From: Desulfuromonadaceae bacterium
Lineage (GTDB): Bacteria > Desulfobacterota > Desulfuromonadia > Desulfuromonadales > Syntrophotaleaceae
Assembly: GCA_007134025.1 (NCBI GenBank)
Contig: SLLR01000061.1
Span: 1-64,000, forward strand
Length of the DNA stretch: 64,000 bases
Reading direction: 5' to 3'
A program made the position numbers and the translations under genes. The notes beneath the pieces are model-generated. The model had not been told where the DNA came from. It saw only the letters and a list, made by a program, of their open reading frames with translations, and made no database searches. This document shows, piece after piece, positions 35,859 to 45,046 of the stretch (positions are counted from its first letter, which is position 1; every line of letters begins with the position of its first letter).

Positions 35859-37220
35859 ATGGAAGAACACGATCGCTATCGCCTGTTGCTGGTGGACGAC
35901 GACGTCGACCTGCTGCGGCTGCTGAGCATTCGCCTCAACGCTGCCGGCTACCAGGTAACGGTGGCCCAGAGCGGCGAGCAGGCACTGGCCCTGCTGCCGG
36001 TGGTCAGGCCCCATCTGCTGCTCAGCGACATGCGCATGGAGGGGATGGACGGGCTGGCCCTGTTCGAGGCCGTTCGCAAGAACTACAGCGCGTTGCCGGT
36101 GATCATCATGACCGCCCACGGTTCGATCCCCGATGCCGTCGAGGCCACCCGTCGGGGAGTTTACGGGTTTCTCGCCAAGCCTCTGCAGAAGGAAGAACTG
36201 CTGGCGGAAATCTCCCGTGCCTTGAGTCTGTGCGGAGGAGCTCTGACCCCTGAAGCCGACCTGGAGGGTCCGGAGCACTGGCGTCGCGAGATCATCACTC
36301 AGTCGCCGCGGATGCTCGATTTGCTGTCCCGGGCCAAACTGGCCGCCGAAAGCGGTTCGGCAGTTCTGATCCGCGGGGAGAGCGGGACCGGTAAAGAGAT
36401 GCTGGCGCGAGCCATTCACTGGGCCAGCGGCCGCTGCGACGGACCTTTTGTGGGCATCAACTGCGGAGCGATTCCCGATACCCTGCTGGAGTCTGAGCTG
36501 TTCGGCCACAGCAAGGGCGCCTTTACCGGGGCGGTCAAGGACTATCCCGGTCTTTTCCGCTCGGCCCAGGGGGGCACCCTGTTTCTCGACGAAATCGGCG
36601 ACATGCCCCTGAATCTGCAAGTGAAGCTTCTGCGGGTTCTGCAGGAAAGGCGCATGCGCCCCTTGGGAGCGGTGGCGTCGGTGGATATTGATGTGCGGAT
36701 TATTTCCGCCACTCATCGTCAACTCGAGGAGGAGATCAGCGCAGGGAATTTTCGGGAGGACCTCTACTACCGACTGAATGTGGTGGCGCTGGAACTGCCC
36801 TGCCTGGCGGACCGCCGGGAAGATATTCCCCTTTTAGCCCAGTATTTTCTCCAGGAGCTGGTTGCCCGTTCGGGCAAACAGCTCAGCGGCTTCGCTCCGG
36901 AAGCCATGGAGATTCTGCTCAACGCCGCCTGGCCGGGAAACGTACGGCAGTTGTGCAACGTGGTGGAACAGGGGGTGGCTCTTTCCACCAGCCCGATTAT
37001 TCCGGCCGAGCTGATCAGCAGCGCCATCAAGGAAAGCAGGGATCAGATCCTGCCTTTTAGTGAGGCCCGCCGAGAATTTGAACAGCAGTACCTGGTGCGT
37101 CTGATGCAGCTGACCAAGGGCAACGTGTCCCATGCTGCGCGCATTGCCGGCCGCAATCGCACTGAGTTTTACAAACTGCTGGGACGTCATCATATCGTGC
37201 CGGCTCTTTTCAAGGAATGA
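35859..37220 (+). CDS. glrR: Sigma54-dependent response regulator GlrR/QseF-like
   Basis: The 453-residue regulator has a receiver domain with phosphoacceptor D57 (LLLSDMRME), a sigma54-activating AAA+ domain with Walker A GESGTGKE (173-180) and GAFTGA (220-225), and a C-terminal Fis-type HTH (GNVSHAARIAGRNRTEFYKLL). It is phosphorylated by GlrK and switches on sigma54 promoters. A sigma54-type element lies 170 bp downstream of this gene. The start is ATG 35859, with AAGGA very close to it. Confidence 0.92.
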   Translation: MEEHDRYRLLLVDDDVDLLRLLSIRLNAAGYQVTVAQSGEQALALLPVVRPHLLLSDMRMEGMDGLALFEAVRKNYSALPVIIMTAHGSIPDAVEATRRGVYGFLAKPLQKEELLAEISRALSLCGGALTPEADLEGPEHWRREIITQSPRMLDLLSRAKLAAESGSAVLIRGESGTGKEMLARAIHWASGRCDGPFVGINCGAIPDTLLESELFGHSKGAFTGAVKDYPGLFRSAQGGTLFLDEIGDMPLNLQVKLLRVLQERRMRPLGAVASVDIDVRIISATHRQLEEEISAGNFREDLYYRLNVVALELPCLADRREDIPLLAQYFLQELVARSGKQLSGFAPEAMEILLNAAWPGNVRQLCNVVEQGVALSTSPIIPAELISSAIKESRDQILPFSEARREFEQQYLVRLMQLTKGNVSHAARIAGRNRTEFYKLLGRHHIVPALFKE

Positions 37221-37551
37221 TTACGCACATTGTTGCCATTAAGCGACACCTGGTGCGCGTTTTTTTCGCAAGGGAGGAACAACAAAAGAGGATTTGGCGC
37301 CGTTTTGGTCGTTATGATGAGTTCCTGCAGCTGACGTTTTAAGGTGACTGTCGTTTTTTGGCAACGGCGATCGGCTATCCTTTTCGGGAGGCAAGGACCT
37401 TGCGAGCGGCACGGGGCTTGGCGGAGCCCGCAAGCCTTGGTTGGCCTTCACTTTGCATATTTCTGAAGCCCGTCAACGTTGTTTTCATTCTTGATGGCAT
37501 CGCCACAATTCAGTTGAGATGTCATCCTCTTGAGCAAGGAGTGCAGGCCCT
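37221..37551. other. Intergenic region downstream of glrR
   Basis: About 330 bp. The rightward frames here show no recognisable domain. It contains the sigma54-type promoter element (37389-37404). A GC-rich inverted repeat (GGGGCTT...AGCCC) lies near the expected transcript start, and the long leader could be a small RNA. Confidence 0.4.
37389..37404 (+). promoter_or_regulatory. Sigma54-type (-24/-12) promoter element
   Basis: AGGCAAGGACCTTGCG has GG (37390-37391) and GC (37402-37403) separated by exactly ten bases, with GGCA...TTGC matching the TGGCAC-N5-TTGCA consensus at the key bases. Transcription would start near 37416 and read into the small membrane protein and the SH3 gene. GlrR, a sigma54 activator, is encoded directly upstream. 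No activator binding site was identified. Confidence 0.5.
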
Positions 37552-37743
37552 ATGGTGACCGACACCGATATTTCTTCCGGGGGAATCCGGGATCCCTATC
37601 GTTCATTGCTTATTCTGTCAGGTGGCATTCTGCTGGCCCTGGCGCTGCTGGCCGGACAGGCGGGCTACCGTGAGGATTTGCCGCCGGCCCCTCAGCACAG
37701 TGCGAAAACCTCTGCTGTCGGGGGAATTCAAGTCAGCCGATGA
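37552..37743 (+). CDS. Small single-pass membrane protein (63 aa)
   Basis: The 63-residue product has one hydrophobic segment (LLILSGGILLALALLAGQAG, about 19-38), a short cytoplasmic N-terminus and a polar tail. AAGGAG lies 11 bases before the ATG. It is downstream of glrR and the sigma54-type element and 130 bp before the SH3 protein gene. I recognise no family. It may be real, given the clean membrane segment; the length makes chance possible. Confidence 0.4.
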   Translation: MVTDTDISSGGIRDPYRSLLILSGGILLALALLAGQAGYREDLPPAPQHSAKTSAVGGIQVSR

Positions 37744-37872
37744 CCGGTCGTTTCAGGAATCTGTGTCGTTTGCGGCCGCCGGTTCATCCGTGGCGCCGGC
37801 CAGTTGCCGCCGGTGATCTCATTATTTCGGCCTGTGGGCCGCAATCCCAATCGGTCCAGTAAAGGAGTTGTT

Positions 37873-38544
37873 ATGCGGGTTTTCACCTTCTGTTGTTTGT
37901 TGCTCGGTCTGTTGGTGCTGGCAGCCGTGCCGGCTATTGCCGAAACGCGCTATGTGTCCGACCAGATCAGCATCACTTTGCGGCGTGGGCCGGGAACCCA
38001 GTACCGGATATTGCGATCTGTGACCACCGGCACAGCCTTGGAGGTTATCGAAGAAGAGGGGGATTACCTCAAAGTACGCACCCGGGACGGTCTCGAGGGT
38101 TATGTACTGAAGCAGTATATCAGTGCCCAGCTTCCCCGAGCCCAGGTTATAGCCCGTCTTGAACGGGAGTTGGGCCAGCTCAGGGAACGGCAGGCCGAAA
38201 TGACCGGGCAGGCCACCGAATGGGGTCAAGAAAAAAAAGCCCTGCAGCAACAGCTTGCCGAAGCGCAGCGGGCCCTGACCCGGGAGCAGGAGTCTCGGGC
38301 GGCTTTGGAGAGGCAGTATCGGGTGCTGCAGGAAGGCGCCAGCAACGTCGTGGAACTGATGGAAGAACGGGACCGGCTGCAGGAAGAGAACAGCCGCTAC
38401 GGTAGTGATCTGGAGCGTCTGCAGCGGGAAAATGAAAATCTGTTGCGCAAGGCCATGATCAAGTGGTTTCTGGCCGGCGCCGGGGTTCTTTTTGGTGGCT
38501 GGCTGCTGGGCAAAAGTTCACGGACCAAAAAACGGCCCTTTTAG
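37873..38544 (+). CDS. SH3-domain and membrane-anchor protein (TIGR04211 type)
   Basis: The 223-residue protein has a signal peptide (cleavage near AIAE), a bacterial SH3 domain (LRRGPGTQYRILRSVTTGTALEVI, about 35-95), a long coiled coil (about 105-200, rich in Glu, Gln, Arg and Leu), and a C-terminal membrane segment (WFLAGAGVLFGGWLLG) with a basic tail. This matches the TIGR04211 SH3-and-anchor layout (E. coli YgiM-like). It likely sits in the periplasm facing the cell wall, anchored in the inner membrane. AAGGAG precedes the ATG. Possible target of GlrR. Confidence 0.85.
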   Translation: MRVFTFCCLLLGLLVLAAVPAIAETRYVSDQISITLRRGPGTQYRILRSVTTGTALEVIEEEGDYLKVRTRDGLEGYVLKQYISAQLPRAQVIARLERELGQLRERQAEMTGQATEWGQEKKALQQQLAEAQRALTREQESRAALERQYRVLQEGASNVVELMEERDRLQEENSRYGSDLERLQRENENLLRKAMIKWFLAGAGVLFGGWLLGKSSRTKKRPF

Positions 38545-38562
38545 CCTTTGTTGCAGCATGTG

Positions 38563-38616
38563 AACAACCGGCATAAAAAAACCCGCCTTGAGGCGGGTTT
38601 TTTTATGCCGGTTGTT
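38563..38616. terminator. Bidirectional terminator with 25-bp perfect stem
   Basis: Arms 38563-38587 and 38592-38616 are perfect complements around a TTGA loop, with core ACCCGCC/GGCGGGT and A7/T7 runs on the two sides. It separates the convergent SH3 and NAD(P)HX repair genes and should stop transcription from both directions. Confidence 0.93.
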
Positions 38617-40190
38617 CAGTCGAGACAGGGAACAGAATAACGCTGGGTCAGTTCTTCGGGCAGGCCGCAGCGTTCGGCCTGCAGCGCCTTTGGCAGATGT
38701 CGCAGTACATCCTCGGCGGTCATGCCGTCTTCGCCGACGTCCGCGGCCGCCAGATCGCCGGCCATTCCGTGCAGCAGAACCCCCTTACAGACCGCTTCGA
38801 CAAAAGGCAGACCGAGACCGTAAGCGGCGGCGATGGTGCCGGTAAGAACGTCGCCGGTTCCCGCCGAACCCAGGCCGCTGTTGCCGCTCGGGTTGATAAA
38901 AACCTCTCCCTCTGGCGTGGCGATGAGGGAGTGGGGCCCTTTGAGCACGATCACCGATCGGGTTTGTTGGGCTGTCTGCCGCACAATATCGATTCGGTCC
39001 TTGGCAATCGCTTCGATGGAGAGTCCGGTCAGGCGGGCCATTTCCCCCATGTGCGGCGTGAGAACCGTCGGTCCCCGGCGCATTGCAAGCTGCCGGAAGT
39101 CGGAGCCCAAAGCAGTCAGTCCGTCACCGTCGACAAGCAAGGGGCGCTCGATATGGTCGACCAGTTCTCGAATCAGTTGCTGGGTTTCCGGATCGAGAGA
39201 GGTGCCCGGTCCGATTACGACGAAGTCCTGGCTCGCGGCCAGTTCCAGAAGGGCGTCTTGGTTAACAAGAGCGAGACTTCCGGTCGAGGTCTGGCGCTGG
39301 GGTATGAAGACGATTTCGCCGGCCTGCACGGACAGAAAAGGAACAATGGATTCAGGAGCCGCGAGTCGGCTGTAGCCGCCTCCGGCTTTGAGAAAGGCCA
39401 AAGCGGCAAAGCGCGGTGCGCCGAGGTAGCCGGCCGCGCCGGCCACAAACAGGGCCTGGCCGAAACTGCCCTTGTGGCCGGTTGCTTCCCGGGGCGGCAG
39501 AGGCGGGGGAGTGTTGATGGCAACCCGCAGTCGGGAATCTTCGGTCAGGGCCCTGGGGAAAGAAATATGACTGACATAGAGCTGGCCACACCGGGTAAAC
39601 CCCGGGTGGAGAAAATTGCCGAGTTTGGGCAGGCCGAAGGTGACGGTGGCGGTTGCCTGCACCGCAGTTCCCAGGACCTGACCACTATTGCCGGCCACTC
39701 CCGAGGGTATGTCCAGGCTCAGTACCGGCTTGCCGCTGCGATTGATCTGAGCGATAACCTGCTTATGCAACCCCTCGACCGGACGGGACAGGCCGGTTCC
39801 AAAAATGGCATCGACCAGGATGTCACACCGGGCCAGTTCTTGGTCGAGGTCGTCAGCGGATGAAATATTTTTCATGGTGAGGTTCAGGCGCTGAACGATG
39901 GCATAGTTGCTCCCTGCGGCTCCTTGAAACCGGGCCGGATCATCCAGCAGCCAGAGGCGGACTTCCGCTGTCAGCGCGTGGAGTTTGCGCGCCAGCACCA
40001 GACCGTCACCGCCATTGTTGCCAGTACCGCAAAAGATCGCCACGCGCTTTCCAGCGATTGGCAGCAGTCGTTGAAGGGCCGTACAGGCCGCCTGCCCGGC
40101 ATTTTCCATGAGCAGGTCTTCGGCGATGCCGTATTCTTCAATGGCCTGGCGATCCATGTTGCGCATCTGTTCCACGGTGCTGATTTTCAT
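38616..40190 (-). CDS. nnr: Bifunctional NAD(P)HX epimerase/dehydratase (NnrE-NnrD)
   Basis: The 524-residue enzyme repairs hydrated NAD(P)H. The N-terminal epimerase domain (about 1-215) carries FCGTGNNGGDGLVLARKL and LSLDIPSGV; the C-terminal ADP-dependent dehydratase domain has GHKGSFGQALFVAGAAGYLGA, LTPHMGEMARLTG and GSAGTGDVLTGTIAA. The two activities together return R- and S-NADHX to NADH. ATG 40190 has GGAG eight bases upstream. It matches E. coli YjeF (515 aa) in size. Confidence 0.93.
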   Translation of the reverse strand: MKISTVEQMRNMDRQAIEEYGIAEDLLMENAGQAACTALQRLLPIAGKRVAIFCGTGNNGGDGLVLARKLHALTAEVRLWLLDDPARFQGAAGSNYAIVQRLNLTMKNISSADDLDQELARCDILVDAIFGTGLSRPVEGLHKQVIAQINRSGKPVLSLDIPSGVAGNSGQVLGTAVQATATVTFGLPKLGNFLHPGFTRCGQLYVSHISFPRALTEDSRLRVAINTPPPLPPREATGHKGSFGQALFVAGAAGYLGAPRFAALAFLKAGGGYSRLAAPESIVPFLSVQAGEIVFIPQRQTSTGSLALVNQDALLELAASQDFVVIGPGTSLDPETQQLIRELVDHIERPLLVDGDGLTALGSDFRQLAMRRGPTVLTPHMGEMARLTGLSIEAIAKDRIDIVRQTAQQTRSVIVLKGPHSLIATPEGEVFINPSGNSGLGSAGTGDVLTGTIAAAYGLGLPFVEAVCKGVLLHGMAGDLAAADVGEDGMTAEDVLRHLPKALQAERCGLPEELTQRYSVPCLD

Positions 40191-40339
40191 CGGCAAGTCT
40201 CCAGATCCGGGCAGGAAACCGTCGCCTGCACGAAGGGGGAAATAATTATCGAAGGGCGTCAGCTTCGCGGAAGATTAACGAAAGATTCTCGCGGTATCGC
40301 CGCGCAAGGGCGAGTTCGAATCAACGACCCTGTTTATGG

Positions 40340-41740
40340 TCAGTCGGGAACTGTTTCCGGTTCGGTCTGGCAGCGGCTACGGGCGACGTACAACACATTT
40401 TCGGCGCTGTCGCCGAGGGCCGGTACGGTGGTGGCCAGGCCGATACTTACTCTTATACAGGATTCCCAAGGCTGGCCGCAACGGACAATATCCAGGGCGG
40501 CAATGGCCTGCTGTACGGCGGCGGCTACCTTGCGGCTCCCCGGGGCGTCGGTGCCGGGAAGCAGGGCCAGGAACTGGGCTTGGCCGTGTCGGGCCACCAG
40601 ATCGTTGTGGCGCTGGAGTGCCGACTGGATGGCCTGAGCGATCTCCCTCAGACGCTGGTCGGCTGCCTGCCGGCCATGGTCATCGCTGTACTGGCGGTGG
40701 CAATCAATGCTGCAGGCCAGGATGGAAAGAGGTCTTTTTTGCCGCAGCAACTGCTTCCAGTAGAGTTGCAGCTGTTCCTGAAACTTTCGGTAACTTGCAA
40801 TCCCTGTCAGACCGTCCACCGGCCAGAGCTCCCGAAGTTCCAGGTTAAGCCGGTTCAGGGCGGCTTCCGCCCGCTTCCGCTCGGTTAGTTCCTGCTGGTA
40901 GGCCAGGGAGAGCCGCTCCAGTTCCATGATGCGTTCTTTCAACTGTCGATCAACCAGCTCGAACTCTTTCTGCTCCTGTGTGAGGAGGTTGCGATTCCGG
41001 CAAGACAGCGATTCGATGCGCTGGAACCAGCGACGCCAGGGACCATGAGAGAGAGATTCCATGGGCCATGGCTCACACCGGTCAAGAGCGTTGATACCTT
41101 GAAGCAGTCGCCTCGCAGGACGGACCATGCGCCAGTGATTGAAAAGAACCATGCCGCCGAGGCAGGCAAAACCCAGAAGAAAGACGGCGAAGGCGCCGCT
41201 CTCCGGACTTAGGGCGGCGGCCATTTTGGAGGTTTCCGGTGGGAGGATCAGCACGGCCTGCCAGGGGGAATCCTGCAACGGGGACCGAATCAAGGAGATG
41301 TTTTTGTAGGACACCCGTTGCCAGGCCGGCAGGGAGGTCAGAAAAGCCGTAACGGGTTCTTCGTCGACGGAAAACAGCTCGGAAACTGCAACCGGAATTG
41401 AAGCGGCATCCCCGGAGGAGAAGGCAGACCTTATGGTCCCGTCCTGGTGAATCAGCAGCAGCCCGGGGTGCTGCTGATTCAGTGTCCGGTACTCAGGCGC
41501 TAAAACGGGGTCGGTTTCCTGAAAAGGCGGCTGCCCGGTGCCCCCATATTCGATTGCGCGCACCTGGTCGTGAAAGTAGGCCAGCAACTCCAGTGTGTCA
41601 ATTTGGCGTCGCAGCGTTTGTTGTTGTCCCAACAGCCAACCAAAAATCAGCAGCGGCAGAAGAATCAAAACTCCGGTGAGCAGGGTGTGTCGAAAAAGGA
41701 AGCCGGTGTCGGCATTTTTTGAATCATCCAGGGGGTCCAC
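40340..41740 (-). CDS. Membrane protein with degenerate GGDEF domain
   Basis: The ~466-residue protein has two membrane segments (about 20-40 and 190-212) with a periplasmic sensor region between them. A coiled-coil region follows, then a GGDEF-like domain (DGLTGIASYRKFQEQL...). The signature site reads RHGQAQF where active diguanylate cyclases have RYGGDEF, so catalysis is unlikely; it may bind GTP or c-di-GMP or act as a scaffold. The start is uncertain: GTG 41740 is used, but the frame is open to TTG 41803 and neither has a strong ribosome-binding site. It is a single gene. Confidence 0.8.
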   Translation of the reverse strand: MDPLDDSKNADTGFLFRHTLLTGVLILLPLLIFGWLLGQQQTLRRQIDTLELLAYFHDQVRAIEYGGTGQPPFQETDPVLAPEYRTLNQQHPGLLLIHQDGTIRSAFSSGDAASIPVAVSELFSVDEEPVTAFLTSLPAWQRVSYKNISLIRSPLQDSPWQAVLILPPETSKMAAALSPESGAFAVFLLGFACLGGMVLFNHWRMVRPARRLLQGINALDRCEPWPMESLSHGPWRRWFQRIESLSCRNRNLLTQEQKEFELVDRQLKERIMELERLSLAYQQELTERKRAEAALNRLNLELRELWPVDGLTGIASYRKFQEQLQLYWKQLLRQKRPLSILACSIDCHRQYSDDHGRQAADQRLREIAQAIQSALQRHNDLVARHGQAQFLALLPGTDAPGSRKVAAAVQQAIAALDIVRCGQPWESCIRVSIGLATTVPALGDSAENVLYVARSRCQTEPETVPD

Positions 41741-41880
41741 GTTTGAAAACGCCTGAAGTTTGAAGGGTTGAAGCAGGCAGATTGAAAGAAAACAGCCTGC
41801 CAAAGGTTAGTTTTTCTTGATAGTAAAACGTTCATAAAAAAAAGTAAACTAATTTTTACCCTTGGAGAGGTTTTTTTCTA

Positions 41881-42555
41881 TCAGGCGGTGGTCGGAATGT
41901 GGTTTTTTGAGGAGTTGGGGCCGTGTATCAGCGAGGGGAGTTCCCGCAGGTCGCGAAGCACCCGAAAAGCACCTTCAAAGGGGGCGTTCGGCGCCAGGCG
42001 GTTGGGCAGCACGACGCAACGCAGGCCGGCCCGGCGGGCGGCTTCCAGGCCCCGTCGAGTGTCCTCGACCACCAGACATTCCTCAGCGCAAAAACCGCTC
42101 ATCTTCAATGCTTTCAGATAGGGTTCCGGATCGGGTTTGCTGTTTTGATAATCTTCACGGGTCAGAATGAAGTCGAAATAGTGCAACAGGCCATTGGGAC
42201 GATGAATAAGCTCGAAATGGTCGCGCTGCGAACTGGTGACGATGGCCATGGCTACCTTGCCTTGAAGGGAAGACAATGTTTCAACAACCCCCCCCATGGG
42301 CAGGGCTCCTTCCCGCAACAGTTGAGCATAGCGTTCATTTTTGTAGTGGCGCAGATTCTTCAGGGTTGCTTCGGAGACACCTTGTCCAGTGGCAAGAGCC
42401 AGCGGGCTCTGCCCCAGATTCAGAGACCGGTGAACGAAGTCCGCCAGGGAAAGTTCGACTTTCACCTGACGCAGGGCGTCTCTGCAGGCTTCAAAGTAAA
42501 GGTGTTCGGTATCGACCAGAACCCCGTCGTTGTCCCAGAAAATGGCTTTAATCAT
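41881..42555 (-). CDS. HAD-superfamily phosphatase (subfamily IA)
   Basis: The 224-residue enzyme has the HAD motif I DNDGVLVDT (nucleophile and acid/base Asp), an alpha-helical cap, motif II IVTSS, conserved Lys in NSKPDPEPY, and motif IV VVEDTRRGLEAARRAG. It resembles beta-phosphoglucomutase or phosphoglycolate phosphatase-type enzymes, acting on small phosphorylated compounds. The substrate cannot be told from the sequence. It is a single gene in a minus-strand row. Confidence 0.85.
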   Translation of the reverse strand: MIKAIFWDNDGVLVDTEHLYFEACRDALRQVKVELSLADFVHRSLNLGQSPLALATGQGVSEATLKNLRHYKNERYAQLLREGALPMGGVVETLSSLQGKVAMAIVTSSQRDHFELIHRPNGLLHYFDFILTREDYQNSKPDPEPYLKALKMSGFCAEECLVVEDTRRGLEAARRAGLRCVVLPNRLAPNAPFEGAFRVLRDLRELPSLIHGPNSSKNHIPTTA

Positions 42556-42658
42556 GGACGCGTCCTGTTGTGGCGGAGAAACAAGGTAGGTTCTAAAAGG
42601 GCTCTCGCCTTTGTCTGACCCTTATCAGGTCGTTGGCGAAGGCAAGCTGAGTCGGAGT

Positions 42659-43045
42659 TCAGTTTTTTGACGGTAGGTCAAAGGTCGTCAGTTCTCCGGA
42701 AAAAATCCGCTCCGCGGGACTGTAGCAGCGATAGCGGAGACTGTCGAGGTTCAGGATCCCCCGGTTGCGCTGTTGATCGATTCGCAGACGTATGCGGCCT
42801 TCGGCGAAAATGGCGTCAATCGAGTAGTTGAACTGGCGAAAGTCCTGTTCCGGAGACAGGGTCATGCGGGCGAATGGTTCCGTGCCCAGAAAGAATTCGA
42901 CATGAACCGTGTCACTGTCCCGGGGAACCCTCCAGTGCATGTCAATACAGGCAAAACGTTTGTGCCCTCGGGTTCCGGCAAGGGTCGTGGCAGAGCCCAG
43001 AGTCACTAGCAGCAGTATCGATAAGAGCAGCGATCGTAGAAACAT
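42659..43045 (-). CDS. Secreted hypothetical protein (128 aa)
   Basis: The 128-residue product has a signal peptide (hydrophobic 4-20, cleavage near TLAG) and a mature part of about 105 residues rich in beta-forming segments (HVEFFLGTEPFARMTLS, GRIRLRIDQQ). It contains two cysteines (RFACID, RYRCYS) that could form a disulfide. No family is recognised. ATG 43045 has AAGGAA seven bases upstream. It is a separate gene between the HAD and DUF1847 genes. Confidence 0.6.
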   Translation of the reverse strand: MFLRSLLLSILLLVTLGSATTLAGTRGHKRFACIDMHWRVPRDSDTVHVEFFLGTEPFARMTLSPEQDFRQFNYSIDAIFAEGRIRLRIDQQRNRGILNLDSLRYRCYSPAERIFSGELTTFDLPSKN

Positions 43046-43119
43046 GACGAATTTCCTTGAAGCGGCCAGAGGACGAACGGAATCTCTTTCGCCGGCCCGG
43101 CAACAGAAAGTGACCACAG

Positions 43120-43611
43120 TTATATCAAAGCGGCCGCAGGGTTGTTTCCATGCCTTCGGTCCTTGACGATGAGCGTGGTTACCGGCGCCTGGGAATGGCG
43201 GGCGAAGAGCAGGTCATGGCCGAAACACAGACCCATGGCGATGTTCAGATCGGTACACTCAGTAGCCAGGATCAGCGCCTGACCGATGGGATTGCAGGAG
43301 ATGCCCTGGGCTCCCGGCACCAGTGCTTCGGCTGCAATACGGCAGATTTTACAATCGACGTGGGTTATGCGAAAGTGCTCGCCTAGGCGTTGTGCCAAGC
43401 GCTTCGCCTCTTTGCTGAAGAGCACACAACAGGCGATGCCGATGTGCTTCCAGCCGGCGGCGGCGGCAAAGCGGGCGATTTCCTCGATACGGTCCGCGTC
43501 CCGGACTTTGGCGATGGCGGCCAGAGCCATCAGGTGGCGATCCTGGTCGCCGTAAAGGGCCGGAGCATCCGGCTCGTTACAACCGGAAACAGTCACAAGG
43601 TTCGGGTTCAT
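43120..43611 (-). CDS. DUF1847 metal-binding protein
   Basis: The 163-residue protein matches the DUF1847 family: RIEEIARFAAAAGWKHIGIACCVLF, CKICRIAAE, SCNPIGQALIL, NIAMGLCFGHDLLF, APVTTLIVKDR and GNNPAAA. Cysteines in these motifs may bind a metal. Many family members carry an extra N-terminal Cys-rich segment that is absent here, so this is the short form. It lies divergent from the SBF-type transporter gene. Function unknown. Confidence 0.78.
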   Translation of the reverse strand: MNPNLVTVSGCNEPDAPALYGDQDRHLMALAAIAKVRDADRIEEIARFAAAAGWKHIGIACCVLFSKEAKRLAQRLGEHFRITHVDCKICRIAAEALVPGAQGISCNPIGQALILATECTDLNIAMGLCFGHDLLFARHSQAPVTTLIVKDRRHGNNPAAALI

Positions 43612-43867
43612 GTCGGCCTCTGGGAAAAAGGTTGCGTTACGGCGGTATCGCCGTTCCGGGCCCGCTCAACGGCATTGTCGTTCGTGGTCCATGGCGGTGG
43701 TCCCTGCCGCTGACAACCTGTAAGTTTTTGCGGAAAAAGTCAAGGGCCGCCGCGCTGTGCACCCCCCTGTCACCGGTGCCGGAGTCTTCGCGGGCCGGTT
43801 GAAAACGGAATGACAACAGACCCTGCCGGCCAAATGTGGCGGCTTTAGCGAGAAAGATGATCATGCC

Positions 43868-44806
43868 ATGTTTCGAAAAAAAGACGCTCTGCTGCTGATC
43901 ACCAGTTACACTACCATGGCGGTTGGCATTTTTCTGCCTCAGCTGGCCGAACCCCTGCGGGTCGTACCCATGGCCTGTGTGATGTTCATGCTGTTTCTGT
44001 CTTTTCTGGCCGTCGATCTGGGCCGGGTAGTGGGATGCGCCCTGGAGGCTCCCTTGGATACGGTGCGACTGCTGACGGCAAAATGCCTGCTGCTGCCCTT
44101 GGTGGCCTTTTTGTTTTATCGGACGTTCTGGCCCCAATACGAACTGGCCGCCCTGCTTATGGCAGGTGCCTCAACGGCAGTACTAGCGCCTTTTTTTGCC
44201 CGCCTGCTGCAGGCCGATGTGGGACTGACCACAGCCGGCGTGATCCTGTCTTCCATGGTGCTGCCCTTCACTCTGCCGACCCTGGTTTCCTGGCTGGCCG
44301 GTGCTAACCTGCAGGTCGGGGTGCTGGCCATGGTACAGATGCTGGCGATGATGATTTTTGTTCCGGCCCTGTCCGGACGGGCTTGTCAGCGCTGGCTGCC
44401 CCGGTCTACCGACTGGCTGTTGCGGCACCACTATCCTCTGTGTCTCGGGGCTATCGCGCTGACCAATGTGGGGGTTTTTTCCCGTTACTCGGAGCACTTT
44501 CGACGGGACCCGGTTCTGGCTCTGGAAGCGATGGCCGCCGCCGGTCTGCTGGTCGTTGTGGCCCTGCTGGTTGGCTCCCTGCTGATACGGGGAATGACGC
44601 CCTGCTACCGGTCGGCTGCTCGGGTCTGTATATCGTTTCCCAATTACATTCTGATCCTGGCTTTCAGCAGCCAGTTTTTTGGCCCACAAGAGGCGACCTT
44701 TGCCGCCACCTACAGTGTCCCGTTTTTCTTGCAGGTGCTCATCTTGCGTCAATGGATCGGGGAACCGGCGGCCGGTGTCGAAGAAGGGGTTGAAGAGGAG
44801 CAATGA
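43868..44806 (+). CDS. Bile acid:sodium symporter-family permease (SBF/BASS)
   Basis: The 312-residue protein is mostly hydrophobic, with nine to ten membrane segments. The layout fits the bile acid/sodium symporter (SBF) fold: repeated inverted halves and polar breaks such as AGASTAVLAPFFARLLQADVG and SSMVLPFTLPTLVSWL. The tail is acidic (EEGVEEEQ). Substrate unknown; organic anions or oxyanions are typical. It is divergent from the DUF1847 gene. Confidence 0.65.
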   Translation: MFRKKDALLLITSYTTMAVGIFLPQLAEPLRVVPMACVMFMLFLSFLAVDLGRVVGCALEAPLDTVRLLTAKCLLLPLVAFLFYRTFWPQYELAALLMAGASTAVLAPFFARLLQADVGLTTAGVILSSMVLPFTLPTLVSWLAGANLQVGVLAMVQMLAMMIFVPALSGRACQRWLPRSTDWLLRHHYPLCLGAIALTNVGVFSRYSEHFRRDPVLALEAMAAAGLLVVVALLVGSLLIRGMTPCYRSAARVCISFPNYILILAFSSQFFGPQEATFAATYSVPFFLQVLILRQWIGEPAAGVEEGVEEEQ

Positions 44807-45046
44807 ATTAAGTTCTGGCTCCTTGAATATTGCGATGATTGGGTCTGCGGCGGGAGGGGATGATGGGCTGAAGTTGGGCCGGGTCTGTTTATCGACGTCA
44901 AACACAAAAGATGTCGGCCAAGGGCGTCCAGGGCATGTCTTGGTGGACCCTGGACACCGACTTGAATGCCGAAGATGCTGCCTTTGTGCCGTCAAGCCGG
45001 GCCAGAGAAACGGCCTCAAAGGTCTGGTTCATTGAATTCCTTCCGG

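Noticed and set aside
37358-37558. 66-aa plus-strand frame before the small membrane protein
   Set aside because: It spans the sigma54 element and its start has no ribosome-binding site; no family features.
38563-38616. 25-bp inverted repeat as a mobile-element end or attachment site
   Set aside because: The GC core with flanking A7/T7 between two convergent genes is fully explained as a bidirectional terminator.
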